This document shows positions 37,885 through 45,945 of a stretch of 64,000 bases of DNA, one piece after another (positions within the stretch are counted from its first letter, which is position 1; each line of letters starts with the position of its first letter). Source of the DNA: Blastocatellia bacterium AA13 (GTDB taxonomy: Bacteria; Acidobacteriota; Blastocatellia; UBA7656); assembly GCA_003222245.1 (NCBI GenBank), contig QHVH01000038.1, forward strand, positions 1 through 64,000, in the 5' to 3' direction. The translations under genes were made by a program, and so were the position numbers. The notes beneath the pieces are model-generated. The model worked only from the letters and a program-made list of their open reading frames with translations. It searched no databases and was not told the DNA's origin.

Positions 37885-37902
37885 CCACCAGTTCACTGGT
37901 GG
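37885..37902. repeat. Perfect hairpin CCACCAGT-TC-ACTGGTGG at the cluster end
   Basis: An 8-bp perfect inverted repeat with a 2-base loop, six bases after the stop of the last cluster gene. It could act in 3'-end formation, but no clean T-run follows. The same style of tight palindrome recurs at 38072-38091 and in the island at 48.8-49.5 kb, so a dispersed REP-like element is more likely than a dedicated terminator. Confidence 0.7.
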
Positions 37903-38071
37903 AATCGTCGGGTAATTTTGATCGAGAAGCGCCGAAGGCGCGGCTGACTTGCTGTTGTCAGAGCGCCGCAACAGGACCAGACATATTGCAGATTTTCGAT
38001 ATGGTTCAAAGCCTTCACATACGAACTACATCGGCCGTCCCTTCGGGACTAGGTCGCCGCGGCGCTCCGGA

Positions 38072-38091
38072 CCCACCGATGAATCGGTGGG
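38072..38091. repeat. Perfect hairpin CCCACCGAT-GA-ATCGGTGGG
   Basis: A 9-bp perfect inverted repeat with a 2-base loop, in the spacer between the NRPS cluster and the peptidase gene and just upstream of the 57-bp tandem repeats. It has the same form as the hairpin at 37885-37902 (long stem, dinucleotide loop). Confidence 0.75.
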
Positions 38092-38100
38092 CTACGTTCG

Positions 38101-38329
38101 GACGATCCCTACGGGATTGACGTCTCCGCGCCGAGAACCTCTAACGGCCAAACTCCGGACGATCCCTACGGGATTGACGTCTCTGCGCCGAGAACCTCTA
38201 ACGGCCCAAACTCCGGACGATCTCGACGGGATAGACGTCTCTGCGCCGAGGACTTCTAACGGCCAAACTCCGGACGATCTCGACGGGATCGACGTCTCTG
38301 CGCCCAGAATCTCTAATGGCCAAACTCCA
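38101..38329. repeat. 57-bp tandem repeat (four units)
   Basis: Four head-to-tail units beginning GACGATCCCTACGGG or GACGATCTCGACGGG, starting at 38101, 38158, 38216 and 38273, are 57, 58, 57 and about 57 bases long and clearly similar. Units 1-2 and units 3-4 form two closer pairs. The one-base length change in unit 2 breaks any common reading frame, so coding use is unlikely. The 586-bp spacer at 37880-38466 holds these repeats and two hairpins and no convincing gene. Confidence 0.85.
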
Positions 38330-38466
38330 GGTCGCGCCTTCAGCGCGAGAGCCGTTGGGGTCGTTTACCAGGGGCAGTGCGCAGCGCGTCGCCCTGGCTA
38401 TTTTTATAGTCGGCCTTTCAGGCCTATAGCTCGACAAAGATTGATAAGAAGATCAAGGAGCTTTCG

Positions 38467-40809
38467 ATGCAAATTGCCGTTGCGAAGCCAACGCTCGTTC
38501 GGGAGGTAGATCGACCTATTTCGCGAATAGGTTCTTCGTTAACTCTGCTCGCGTTTCTGGCTGTAGTGCTGCCGGTGCTCGTCGGTCTGTATCAGATCCG
38601 TCCCCCCAGAGTCGTCGGTCCGGATGCGCCGTTGACGGAATTTTCCGCCGTCCGAGCGGTACAGCAGTTAAAGCCGATCGCACAAGCGCCTCACCCGGTG
38701 GGCTCGATCGAACACGAGAAAGTATTTGAGCGGATAGTGAGCGAGCTTTCGGCGATGGGAGGACAGCCTGAGATTCAGGAAACGGTCGCGGTGACGGATA
38801 AGAACGTATTTCCTATCGTCGCCGCCAGGGTCAAGAATATTGTCGCGCGCTTGCAAGGCTCCGATAGCAAGAAGGCGGTGCTCTTGACCGCCCATTACGA
38901 TTCAGTCGCCACCGGACCCGGCGCGAGCGACGATGGCGCGGCGGTGGCCGCGTTGCTCGAGACCTTTCGCGCATTAAAGGCCGGGCCGCCGTTGCGCAAC
39001 GACGTCATACTGCTGTTCACCGACTCGGAGGAAATAGGCCTGATCGGAGCGCGGGCGTTCGTGAATGAAAGCCCTCTGATCAAGGACGTCGGTGTAGTTC
39101 TGAATTTCGAAGCGCGAGGAAATGCCGGCCCGTCGATGATGTTCGAAACCAGCGACCAGAACGGAGGCCTGATAAGCCAATTCGCCCGGAGCGCGCCCTA
39201 TCCATTCGCCACGTCGCTTTCATACGAAGTCTACAAGCGGTTGCCCAATGACACAGATTTGACGGTGTTTCGGGAAGCAGGTCTGGCCGGACTGAATTTT
39301 GCCTTTATTGAAGGGCTGAACAGATATCACACCCGGCTCGACGACCTGACCAGCATCGACGAATGCAGCCTTCAACACCACGGGTCTTATTGTCTCGCCC
39401 TTGCTCGCGCGTTCGGGAACTCAGACTTCAGCGAGACCGGACGAGGCAACGCCGTTTACTTCAATATGTTTTCAACATTGGTTCATTATCCCGTCACGTA
39501 CGCGATTCCGTTTGCCGCGGTCGCCCTGCTGATGTTTGCGGCAGTCCTGTTCATCGGCATTAGGACTGCCCGTGTAAGGCTCCCGGGGCTTGTTATGGGG
39601 TTTCTAGCGCTTCTCGGAGGTATGACGGCGTCGGCAATTGCGGTCGCGCTCGTATGGTGGATTGTCAATAAAACGCCTCTCCGATACAGCCGGATTTCTC
39701 AGGGTGATGCTTACAACAGTTGGATCTTTTTCTTGAGCTTTGTATTTCTCTCGATCGCCATAACATCGGCCGTTTATTCACGGCTGTGGACCAGGTTCAG
39801 CATAGAGAGCTTGGGTATGGGGGCATTGACCTGGTGGCTGATCCTGACGGTTATAAGCAGCATATATCTGCCGGGAGCCAGCTACGTATTTCTCTGGCCG
39901 CTTCTATTCAGCCTGATTGGAATCGGCTCCAGTATAATGCAGCGCAGGGGAAGCGGGCCGAAAACAGAACTCGTCATATTATCGGTATCCGCAATACCCG
40001 CGGCGCTGATCGTTGTTCCACTCGTTTGTATGGTTCTATTCGCGATGACGCTTTCGGCGGCGCCGGTAATGATCGTTATGGTCATATCGCTGTTCGGAGT
40101 TCTATTACCGCAATTCAGACTAATGATGGGTTCCAGGATGCGGCTGCTGCTGCCGTGTGCATCGCTTGTGATAGCTTGCGCTCTGTTAATAGCCGGCGCC
40201 GCGAGTTCCGGCCTCGATTCATCTCATCGGCAGGTCAATAACATCTTCTACTCGATGAATGTGGATAAGGGAAAGGCTGTCTGGGCGAGTTTCGATCAGT
40301 CGCCTGACGAATGGACGTCTCAGTTCTTCGCGAACAACATCGGTGTAGGCTCGCTTGCGGATCAAATGGGCTCCGGCTATTCAGGGTTTATGAGAGGCCA
40401 GGCGAGCGCCGCGGCTATTACGGCGCCGGTGATCAAATTACTATCGGATTCTTCCGTGGATGGAATTCGCAAAATGCGGCTGCATATCGAGTCATCGCGC
40501 AATGCTCCCATAGTGACGATATATGGCGACACGAAGGCACACGTGGCCGCCTACTCAATTGGCGAGAAGCGAATGGAGAACAAGAACAAGCAGGATTGGG
40601 CTCTGCGCTACTATGCGATTCCGAAGGATGGCTTTGATCTGACCCTCGAGATCAAAGGAGCGGGGCCGGTCACGCTTATGGCAACCGACCAGTCATATGG
40701 TCTTCCGGAGAACCTGGCTTCGCTTATGCGACCCCGTCCGGACTATATGATGGCCGCGGATCTTCCCTACAGTGACTCGACCCTAGTGACGGCATCCTTC
40801 ACGTTCTAG
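38467..40809 (+). CDS. M28-family zinc metallopeptidase with C-terminal membrane domain
   Basis: A 780-residue membrane peptidase. One hydrophobic helix lies near residues 25-45, followed by a lumenal or periplasmic M28 aminopeptidase domain. Zinc-ligand regions are visible: TAHYDSV (His), GASDDGAA (bridging Asp), TDSEEIGLIGA (catalytic and metal Glu) and RYHTRLDD (His). Several hydrophobic segments between residues about 335 and 590 form a multi-pass membrane region, followed by a C-terminal soluble domain. The order resembles eukaryotic-like ER metallopeptidase (FXNA)/M28 proteins. It probably trims peptides outside the cytoplasm. Nothing links it functionally to the NRPS cluster except proximity, and a repeat-rich spacer separates them. 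Confidence 0.9.
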   Translation: MQIAVAKPTLVREVDRPISRIGSSLTLLAFLAVVLPVLVGLYQIRPPRVVGPDAPLTEFSAVRAVQQLKPIAQAPHPVGSIEHEKVFERIVSELSAMGGQPEIQETVAVTDKNVFPIVAARVKNIVARLQGSDSKKAVLLTAHYDSVATGPGASDDGAAVAALLETFRALKAGPPLRNDVILLFTDSEEIGLIGARAFVNESPLIKDVGVVLNFEARGNAGPSMMFETSDQNGGLISQFARSAPYPFATSLSYEVYKRLPNDTDLTVFREAGLAGLNFAFIEGLNRYHTRLDDLTSIDECSLQHHGSYCLALARAFGNSDFSETGRGNAVYFNMFSTLVHYPVTYAIPFAAVALLMFAAVLFIGIRTARVRLPGLVMGFLALLGGMTASAIAVALVWWIVNKTPLRYSRISQGDAYNSWIFFLSFVFLSIAITSAVYSRLWTRFSIESLGMGALTWWLILTVISSIYLPGASYVFLWPLLFSLIGIGSSIMQRRGSGPKTELVILSVSAIPAALIVVPLVCMVLFAMTLSAAPVMIVMVISLFGVLLPQFRLMMGSRMRLLLPCASLVIACALLIAGAASSGLDSSHRQVNNIFYSMNVDKGKAVWASFDQSPDEWTSQFFANNIGVGSLADQMGSGYSGFMRGQASAAAITAPVIKLLSDSSVDGIRKMRLHIESSRNAPIVTIYGDTKAHVAAYSIGEKRMENKNKQDWALRYYAIPKDGFDLTLEIKGAGPVTLMATDQSYGLPENLASLMRPRPDYMMAADLPYSDSTLVTASFTF

Positions 40810-41587
40810 TGGATTAAGAACGATGGTAAGGCGGTACGCCGGCGCCCTAAACGCCTTCATTGGGGTTTGTCCATCGCGCACCTGCGCGCGCAGGCATCCC
40901 GCCTGCAGTTTATGTACTTGGAAGCGCAGCGTCCTACCTACAGTTTATGCACCATATTCTTCTTAACGCTCGCTAGCTGATGTCCTTTCGAAGCCCACAA
41001 GTGCTCTCCCGCCGGGAACCCCTCTTCAATTCTCAACAATCAACCGAATAAAATTGTAGTCACCATTGAAAGACGCGAGTATGCAGGGCTTAAGGAGCAG
41101 CTCCGGAAGTATTCTTAACGAAGGCCGGACGAGCATCCCGTCGATGGAATAAAATCTTTACCGATTTCGGCCTGCTTGCGGTATAATCGCCAGCGTTTGC
41201 GCTGTGCCACGATCCGCCGACACGGTTTCATCGTGGCAACCCCCAGAGTATAAATCAGAGCTCGGAAGCGTAGTCGGTTCTCCGCTCCCCTGCCTTTAGA
41301 ATTGGCGGCCGTTTGAGTTGGTCCATTCATATGTTGAGAAGGAAGCCTCGCAGGGCGATGAGCGATCTCTCCGCGCACTTGGAAGTGCACGCCTTCGACT
41401 GTGATCAATCGCGAAATGGCCGAGAAATGCGGTTCCAATGTTATGCTTCTGAACGCCCGGAACGCGCAGCCAATCGGGACCATAGAGTGGTCGGCTGCGA
41501 GCTCGCGGAAGATGAATTCGGCCGGATGATGATTCGACTTGATGGGTATGGACGCGGCCTGCCCTGATTGAGCAGCGCTAGGCAAAA
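40810..41587. other. Gene-poor spacer before the hybrid histidine kinase
   Basis: No convincing gene is seen in these 778 bases. Short open frames exist on both strands (for example 41115-41756 on the minus strand, running into the kinase gene) but show no recognisable motif. A small palindromic stretch occurs near 40887-40906 (GCAGGCATCCCGCCTGC). The promoter of the histidine kinase presumably lies in the last 200 bases, but no clear -10/-35 box can be defended. Confidence 0.6.
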
Positions 41588-44500
41588 ATGAGATTGATGA
41601 AACCGAAAGCTGCTTCAGGAAGTCAGCACGATAGACAGACTCCTCACCGAGACAAGCCGACAACGGCCAACGGCTCGGGCGCCAACCCCGATAATTCGGA
41701 GCAGCGAACTCCTTTGTCCGCTGTTCCATCCGCTCTAAGACATTTATCGAACACACCTTCCGGCGATTCGGAAAACCTCACAGTCACGATTGAAACCGCG
41801 AGCACTCCGGGTAATATACCGGTCGCGCGCGATGGCAGCCGGACAGAACGCAGGCCTTCGAGAACCACGAAGGCCGAAATATCCGCCGCGGGCTGCTTGC
41901 GCGATTCGAATACATTCCAGGCGCTCACCGGCGCGGACTGCATCGATCTCATAAACGAAGTGACGGCGGAGCTGCGATCGAGACGCCCGATCGGACGCGC
42001 GTTAGAACACAGCTTGCGGCTTATCGCGGCGCGTTTTCACTCGGTTAAGATCGCCGTCGTCGGTACAGGCGATGTGATGGACTGGGCGCCGTCATTGTCG
42101 AGCTCTCCGGAAGAGCCTTCTTTCGCGGAGAGCCTTCGCGCCGAGATCCACGGCGATTTCCTTGAATCGCTTCGCGCGGGTGAGACCCTTCAAATCAAAC
42201 ATCAATCGCTCATCGATAAGAGCGCCGGACCGGACTCCGATCACGAAGAGCGAGTCTTAATCGCGATTCCGATGATTTGCGCGGGAGATCTCATCGGCGT
42301 CTTATGTTGCGATCTGCCGCTTGCGAGGATTCTCGCCGACTATGAATCTCAAACTCTGCATACGGCGGCGTCGTGCCTGGCGCTTGCGATTGGAGCCGCC
42401 CCGGCAACCGTCAAGCGCGAGGGCGGTGAGGATGAAACACGGCGGCGCGACAACGTGATCAGAGGGTTTTATGACAGCGTGCCTCTGATGATGGGTGTCG
42501 TCGAACTTGTGGGCGACGATATCCTGCACATCACCGACAACGTTGCTACTGGAAGATTCTTTAATAGGAACGCGCTCGAGTTGAGCGGCGAGTTATCGAG
42601 CTCTCTAGGGTTTCCGAAGCAGTATCGGGATCTCTGGATCAGCCGTTATCGCGAAAGCGAACGGACCAATGCACCCGTTCGCTTCGAGTATGTGCATTGC
42701 ACCGAAACCGGCGAGCGAGTTCTTTCAACTACCGTGTGCTTTCTTTCACGGACGCCGGAAGGAAGATCCCGTTATTCTTACATCGTCGAAGATATCAAGG
42801 ATCGGAAGCAGGCGATGGATGCGCTGCGAGAGTCCGAGCGCCTGGTTCAGCGAATCGCCGAAACCGCGCCGAATATTATCTATATCTACGACATTGAAGA
42901 GAAGTGCAATGTATACACGAACCGCTCTCTGGCGACGGCGATGGGGTACGAGCCCTCGGAAGTCGACGAGATCGGTCCGAATTTGAAATCCACGATAATG
43001 CACGCGGACGACGCGGTCGCGATTACAAGCCACTACGATCGACTTCGAGCCGCAAGAGAAGGAGAGGTCTATTGGATTGAATACCGGCTCAGGCGGGCTG
43101 ACGGCGAATGGCGCTGGTTTCAAAGCTGGGAAGCCGTATTCAAACGCGATGAAGAGGGCCGGGTCCGGCAGGTCATCGGATCGGCCCTGGATATCACCGA
43201 GCGTGTTCGGGCCGAAGAAGCGCTTCGCGAAATGGAAGCGTTCACGCGTCAGATCACCGAAGCGACTCCCGATCTGTTTTGCATCTTCGATCTCGTACTT
43301 GAGCGGCCTTTGTACCTCACGGGACAGTTGGTGGCCGCTCTTGGCTACTCGGTCGAAGATATGCTTCGACGGAAGCAGAAAGATTTCGGAGGACTGATTC
43401 ACGAAGACGATCAACCGTCCCTGAAGGAGCATCTCGAAGGTCTTCTGGAGACGCAAGACGGCGAGATTCGCGAGATTGAAATCCGAGTAAAGCGAAGCGA
43501 CGGCGAGTGGCGATGGGTTCGATGGCGTAACGGCGTCTTCAGCCGCGAAGGCGACGGCACTCCTATTCAGCTCCTGTGCCTCGGACAGGACATAACAGAG
43601 CACAAGCGAGCCGAAGAGCGATTGCGTGAACAAGCCGCCCTGTTGGATCACGCCCAGGATGCGATCATGGTCCGCGATATGCAGGGCAAGGTTCTGTATT
43701 GGAACCAGGGGGCCGAGCGGCTCTATGGCTTTTCCGCCGGCGACGCTGTATCGAAGACGGTTCACGAGCTTATTCCCAACGGCCACTCGCCCCGCTTCGA
43801 GGACGCAATTCAGAGCCTCGCTGACCGCGGCGAATGGCAGGGCCAGTTAAAACAGGCGACCGCAAACGGCGATAAGATAGTCGTCGAGAGCCGATGGACG
43901 CTCGTCAGGGACGAAGCAGGCAAACCAAAGACAATTCTCGTCATTAACACGGACATTACCGAAAAGAAGCGGCTCGAAGCCCAGTTCCTGCGAGCACAGC
44001 GCATGGAAAGCATCGGCACGCTCGCTGGAGGCATCGCGCACGATCTGAACAACGTGCTGTCGCCGATACTGATGGCGATTCAGATGCTCCAGAGCAAGTT
44101 TGTGGATGACGAGAGCCAGCGTCTGCTGCTGATTCTGCGTAAGAGCGCCGAACGCGGCGCGGATATGGTCAGCCAGGTGCTGTCGTTTGCGCGCGGACTC
44201 GACGGCGAGCGGGTGAATTTGAACCCCCGGCATCTGGTTAAAGAGATTGTAAAGATGTTGAGGAACACGCTTCCTAAAGACATCGATATCTCCTTCAATG
44301 CAACTGAGGATTTGTGGGCCGTAGCCGGAGACGCGACACAGCTATATCAGGTATTGATGAATCTATGCGTCAACTCGCGCGATGCAATGCCGGAGGGCGG
44401 AAGGCTGATGATCACGGCTGAAAATGTGCGGCTTGATCGGGAGCGCTCGGTATTGCACACGGATGAGAAGACAATCAGATACGTCAAAATCAAGGTCGGC

Positions 44501-45127
44501 GACACCGGCCTCGGAATTCCGCCGGAGAATCTGGATAAGATATTCGATCCTTTCTTCACTACGAAAAAACTCGGAGAGGGAACCGGACTCGGATTGTCGA
44601 CGGTGGCGGGAATTGTCCGAGCGCACGGCGGGTTCATGACGGTATCGAGCGAGGTTGCGAAAGGCTCGCAGTTCGATATCTACCTTCCGGCCGCCGCCGA
44701 AACGCGGACGAAAGGCGAGCTCGAGGAAGGCTCGAAGATACCGGTCGGACATGGCGAGGTTGTGCTGGTTGTTGACGACGAAGTGGCCATTCAGGAGATT
44801 ACTCGCGAGACCCTTGAAACGTGCGGGTATAAGGTCATGGTTGCGAGTGACGGGGCCGAAGCCGTCGGCATCTATGCCCAGAACAAGGACCGAATCAATG
44901 TGGTGCTGCTCGATATGATGATGCCGTATATGGACGGGCCGGCGACGATTCGCACGTTGAGACAACTCGATCCGGGCGTTCGAATATTGGTAGTCAGCGG
45001 ATTGGCCGGCGACGACAAAGTAGCGGAAATAACGGCGCTCGGTATTCGAACAACGCTGTCCAAACCGTATACGGCTTCCAGGCTGTTGGCCGCGCTCGCC
45101 GCGGAAATGTCGGATTATTCGGAATGA
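41588..45127 (+). CDS. Hybrid sensor histidine kinase with GAF-like and multiple PAS domains and a receiver
   Basis: A 1179-residue hybrid sensor kinase with no clear membrane segment, so probably cytoplasmic. After a low-complexity N-terminus of about 100 residues comes a GAF-like region (~115-275), then about four PAS/PAC units between ~295 and 785. The PAC endings are visible as YIVEDIKDRKQ, GSALDITERVR, LGQDITEHKR and INTDITEKKR. The phospho-acceptor is in GGIAHDLNNVL near residue 817. The ATPase has NLCVNSRDAMP (N box), GDTGLGIP and GEGTGLGLS, and a C-terminal receiver has its Asp in VLLDMMMP near residue 1109. The receiver suggests a phosphorelay to a separate output protein. No response regulator is adjacent; the NtrC-type regulator at 58571 is 13 kb away. 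Confidence 0.93.
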   Translation: MRLMKPKAASGSQHDRQTPHRDKPTTANGSGANPDNSEQRTPLSAVPSALRHLSNTPSGDSENLTVTIETASTPGNIPVARDGSRTERRPSRTTKAEISAAGCLRDSNTFQALTGADCIDLINEVTAELRSRRPIGRALEHSLRLIAARFHSVKIAVVGTGDVMDWAPSLSSSPEEPSFAESLRAEIHGDFLESLRAGETLQIKHQSLIDKSAGPDSDHEERVLIAIPMICAGDLIGVLCCDLPLARILADYESQTLHTAASCLALAIGAAPATVKREGGEDETRRRDNVIRGFYDSVPLMMGVVELVGDDILHITDNVATGRFFNRNALELSGELSSSLGFPKQYRDLWISRYRESERTNAPVRFEYVHCTETGERVLSTTVCFLSRTPEGRSRYSYIVEDIKDRKQAMDALRESERLVQRIAETAPNIIYIYDIEEKCNVYTNRSLATAMGYEPSEVDEIGPNLKSTIMHADDAVAITSHYDRLRAAREGEVYWIEYRLRRADGEWRWFQSWEAVFKRDEEGRVRQVIGSALDITERVRAEEALREMEAFTRQITEATPDLFCIFDLVLERPLYLTGQLVAALGYSVEDMLRRKQKDFGGLIHEDDQPSLKEHLEGLLETQDGEIREIEIRVKRSDGEWRWVRWRNGVFSREGDGTPIQLLCLGQDITEHKRAEERLREQAALLDHAQDAIMVRDMQGKVLYWNQGAERLYGFSAGDAVSKTVHELIPNGHSPRFEDAIQSLADRGEWQGQLKQATANGDKIVVESRWTLVRDEAGKPKTILVINTDITEKKRLEAQFLRAQRMESIGTLAGGIAHDLNNVLSPILMAIQMLQSKFVDDESQRLLLILRKSAERGADMVSQVLSFARGLDGERVNLNPRHLVKEIVKMLRNTLPKDIDISFNATEDLWAVAGDATQLYQVLMNLCVNSRDAMPEGGRLMITAENVRLDRERSVLHTDEKTIRYVKIKVGDTGLGIPPENLDKIFDPFFTTKKLGEGTGLGLSTVAGIVRAHGGFMTVSSEVAKGSQFDIYLPAAAETRTKGELEEGSKIPVGHGEVVLVVDDEVAIQEITRETLETCGYKVMVASDGAEAVGIYAQNKDRINVVLLDMMMPYMDGPATIRTLRQLDPGVRILVVSGLAGDDKVAEITALGIRTTLSKPYTASRLLAALAAEMSDYSE

Positions 45128-45139
45128 TCTTACAAAAGG

Positions 45140-45898
45140 CTATTCTCGAAGGAACCACCATCTCCGAAGCTTCTTCTTCTCGTGCAAACCGAACTCTTCG
45201 ATCGCATGTTTCTCGATGTGACTCATTGCTTCATCGGGAGAATCGGTCAATAGCAATAATTTCAAGTCAACGGCTCCAACCGTTCCTGCGTCAATCATCC
45301 CTTCCAGGAATTGTATGAGAGGGCGCCAGTAGTCGCGGCCCATCAACACGACTGGAAAGCTCAGTATCTTCTTTGTCTGAATCAAGGTTACGGCTTCGAA
45401 GAGCTCGTCCATCGTACCGAAGCCGCCCGGCATCACCACAAAAGCATAAGAGTACTTGACCAGCATCACCTTGCGGATAAAGAAATAGTCGAAGGTTACC
45501 CAGCGATCGAGAAATTTGTTCGGCATCTGTTCAGCGGGAAGCTGAATGTTCGCTCCGACTGAACGCGCCCCGGCTTCCTTGGCGCCTCTATTCGCGGCTT
45601 CCATTATTCCCGGACCTCCGCCTGTCATCACGGTGAATCCGATCTCGCCCAGGCGGCGGCCTATTCCTCTTGCCAGTTCGTAGTACTTATGTCCTTCACG
45701 ATAACGGGCGGATCCGAATACGGTGACGCACGGCCCGACAAAATGAAGGGCTCGGAAGCCTTTGATGAATTCCTTCATTATCCGCAGCAGGATAAAAAAC
45801 TCGCTCTTTCTGGAGTGCGGCCCCTCCAGGAAATGGCGCTCTTTTGCTTCGGATTTCAGGCGTTGTTCGGGAGCTTCAGTCTCTTTTTCTGCCTGCAT
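45140..45898 (-). CDS. LOG family protein (TIGR00730-type Rossmann-fold nucleotide hydrolase)
   Basis: A 252-residue protein of the LOG/lysine-decarboxylase-like family. The family motifs are GGGPGIMEAANRGA and PGGFGTMDELFE, which build the nucleotide-binding and catalytic site; FGSARY near the N-terminal third is also typical. Members hydrolyse nucleoside 5'-monophosphates to base and ribose phosphate (cytokinin-activating in plants and some bacteria). The bacterial role is usually nucleotide housekeeping. Compared with short LOG proteins it carries an N-terminal charged extension of about 45 residues. It is convergent with the histidine kinase gene, with only 12 bases between stops. Confidence 0.88.
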   Translation of the reverse strand: MQAEKETEAPEQRLKSEAKERHFLEGPHSRKSEFFILLRIMKEFIKGFRALHFVGPCVTVFGSARYREGHKYYELARGIGRRLGEIGFTVMTGGGPGIMEAANRGAKEAGARSVGANIQLPAEQMPNKFLDRWVTFDYFFIRKVMLVKYSYAFVVMPGGFGTMDELFEAVTLIQTKKILSFPVVLMGRDYWRPLIQFLEGMIDAGTVGAVDLKLLLLTDSPDEAMSHIEKHAIEEFGLHEKKKLRRWWFLRE

Positions 45899-45945
45899 AG
45901 CTATAACCGTTCAAGCTTCTCGACGCGATCGGAATTCAAAAAGGC

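Noticed and set aside
38101-38329. Possible CRISPR array
   Set aside because: The units are contiguous 57-mers with no unique spacers, and no cas gene is nearby.
37949-38509. 186-codon plus-strand frame across the 57-bp repeats
   Set aside because: Its sequence is just the translated minisatellite, unit 2 is one base longer so the repeat changes frame, and no domain is recognisable.
41115-41756. 213-codon minus-strand frame before the histidine kinase
   Set aside because: It runs into the kinase gene, has no recognisable motif, and its composition looks like translated non-coding DNA.
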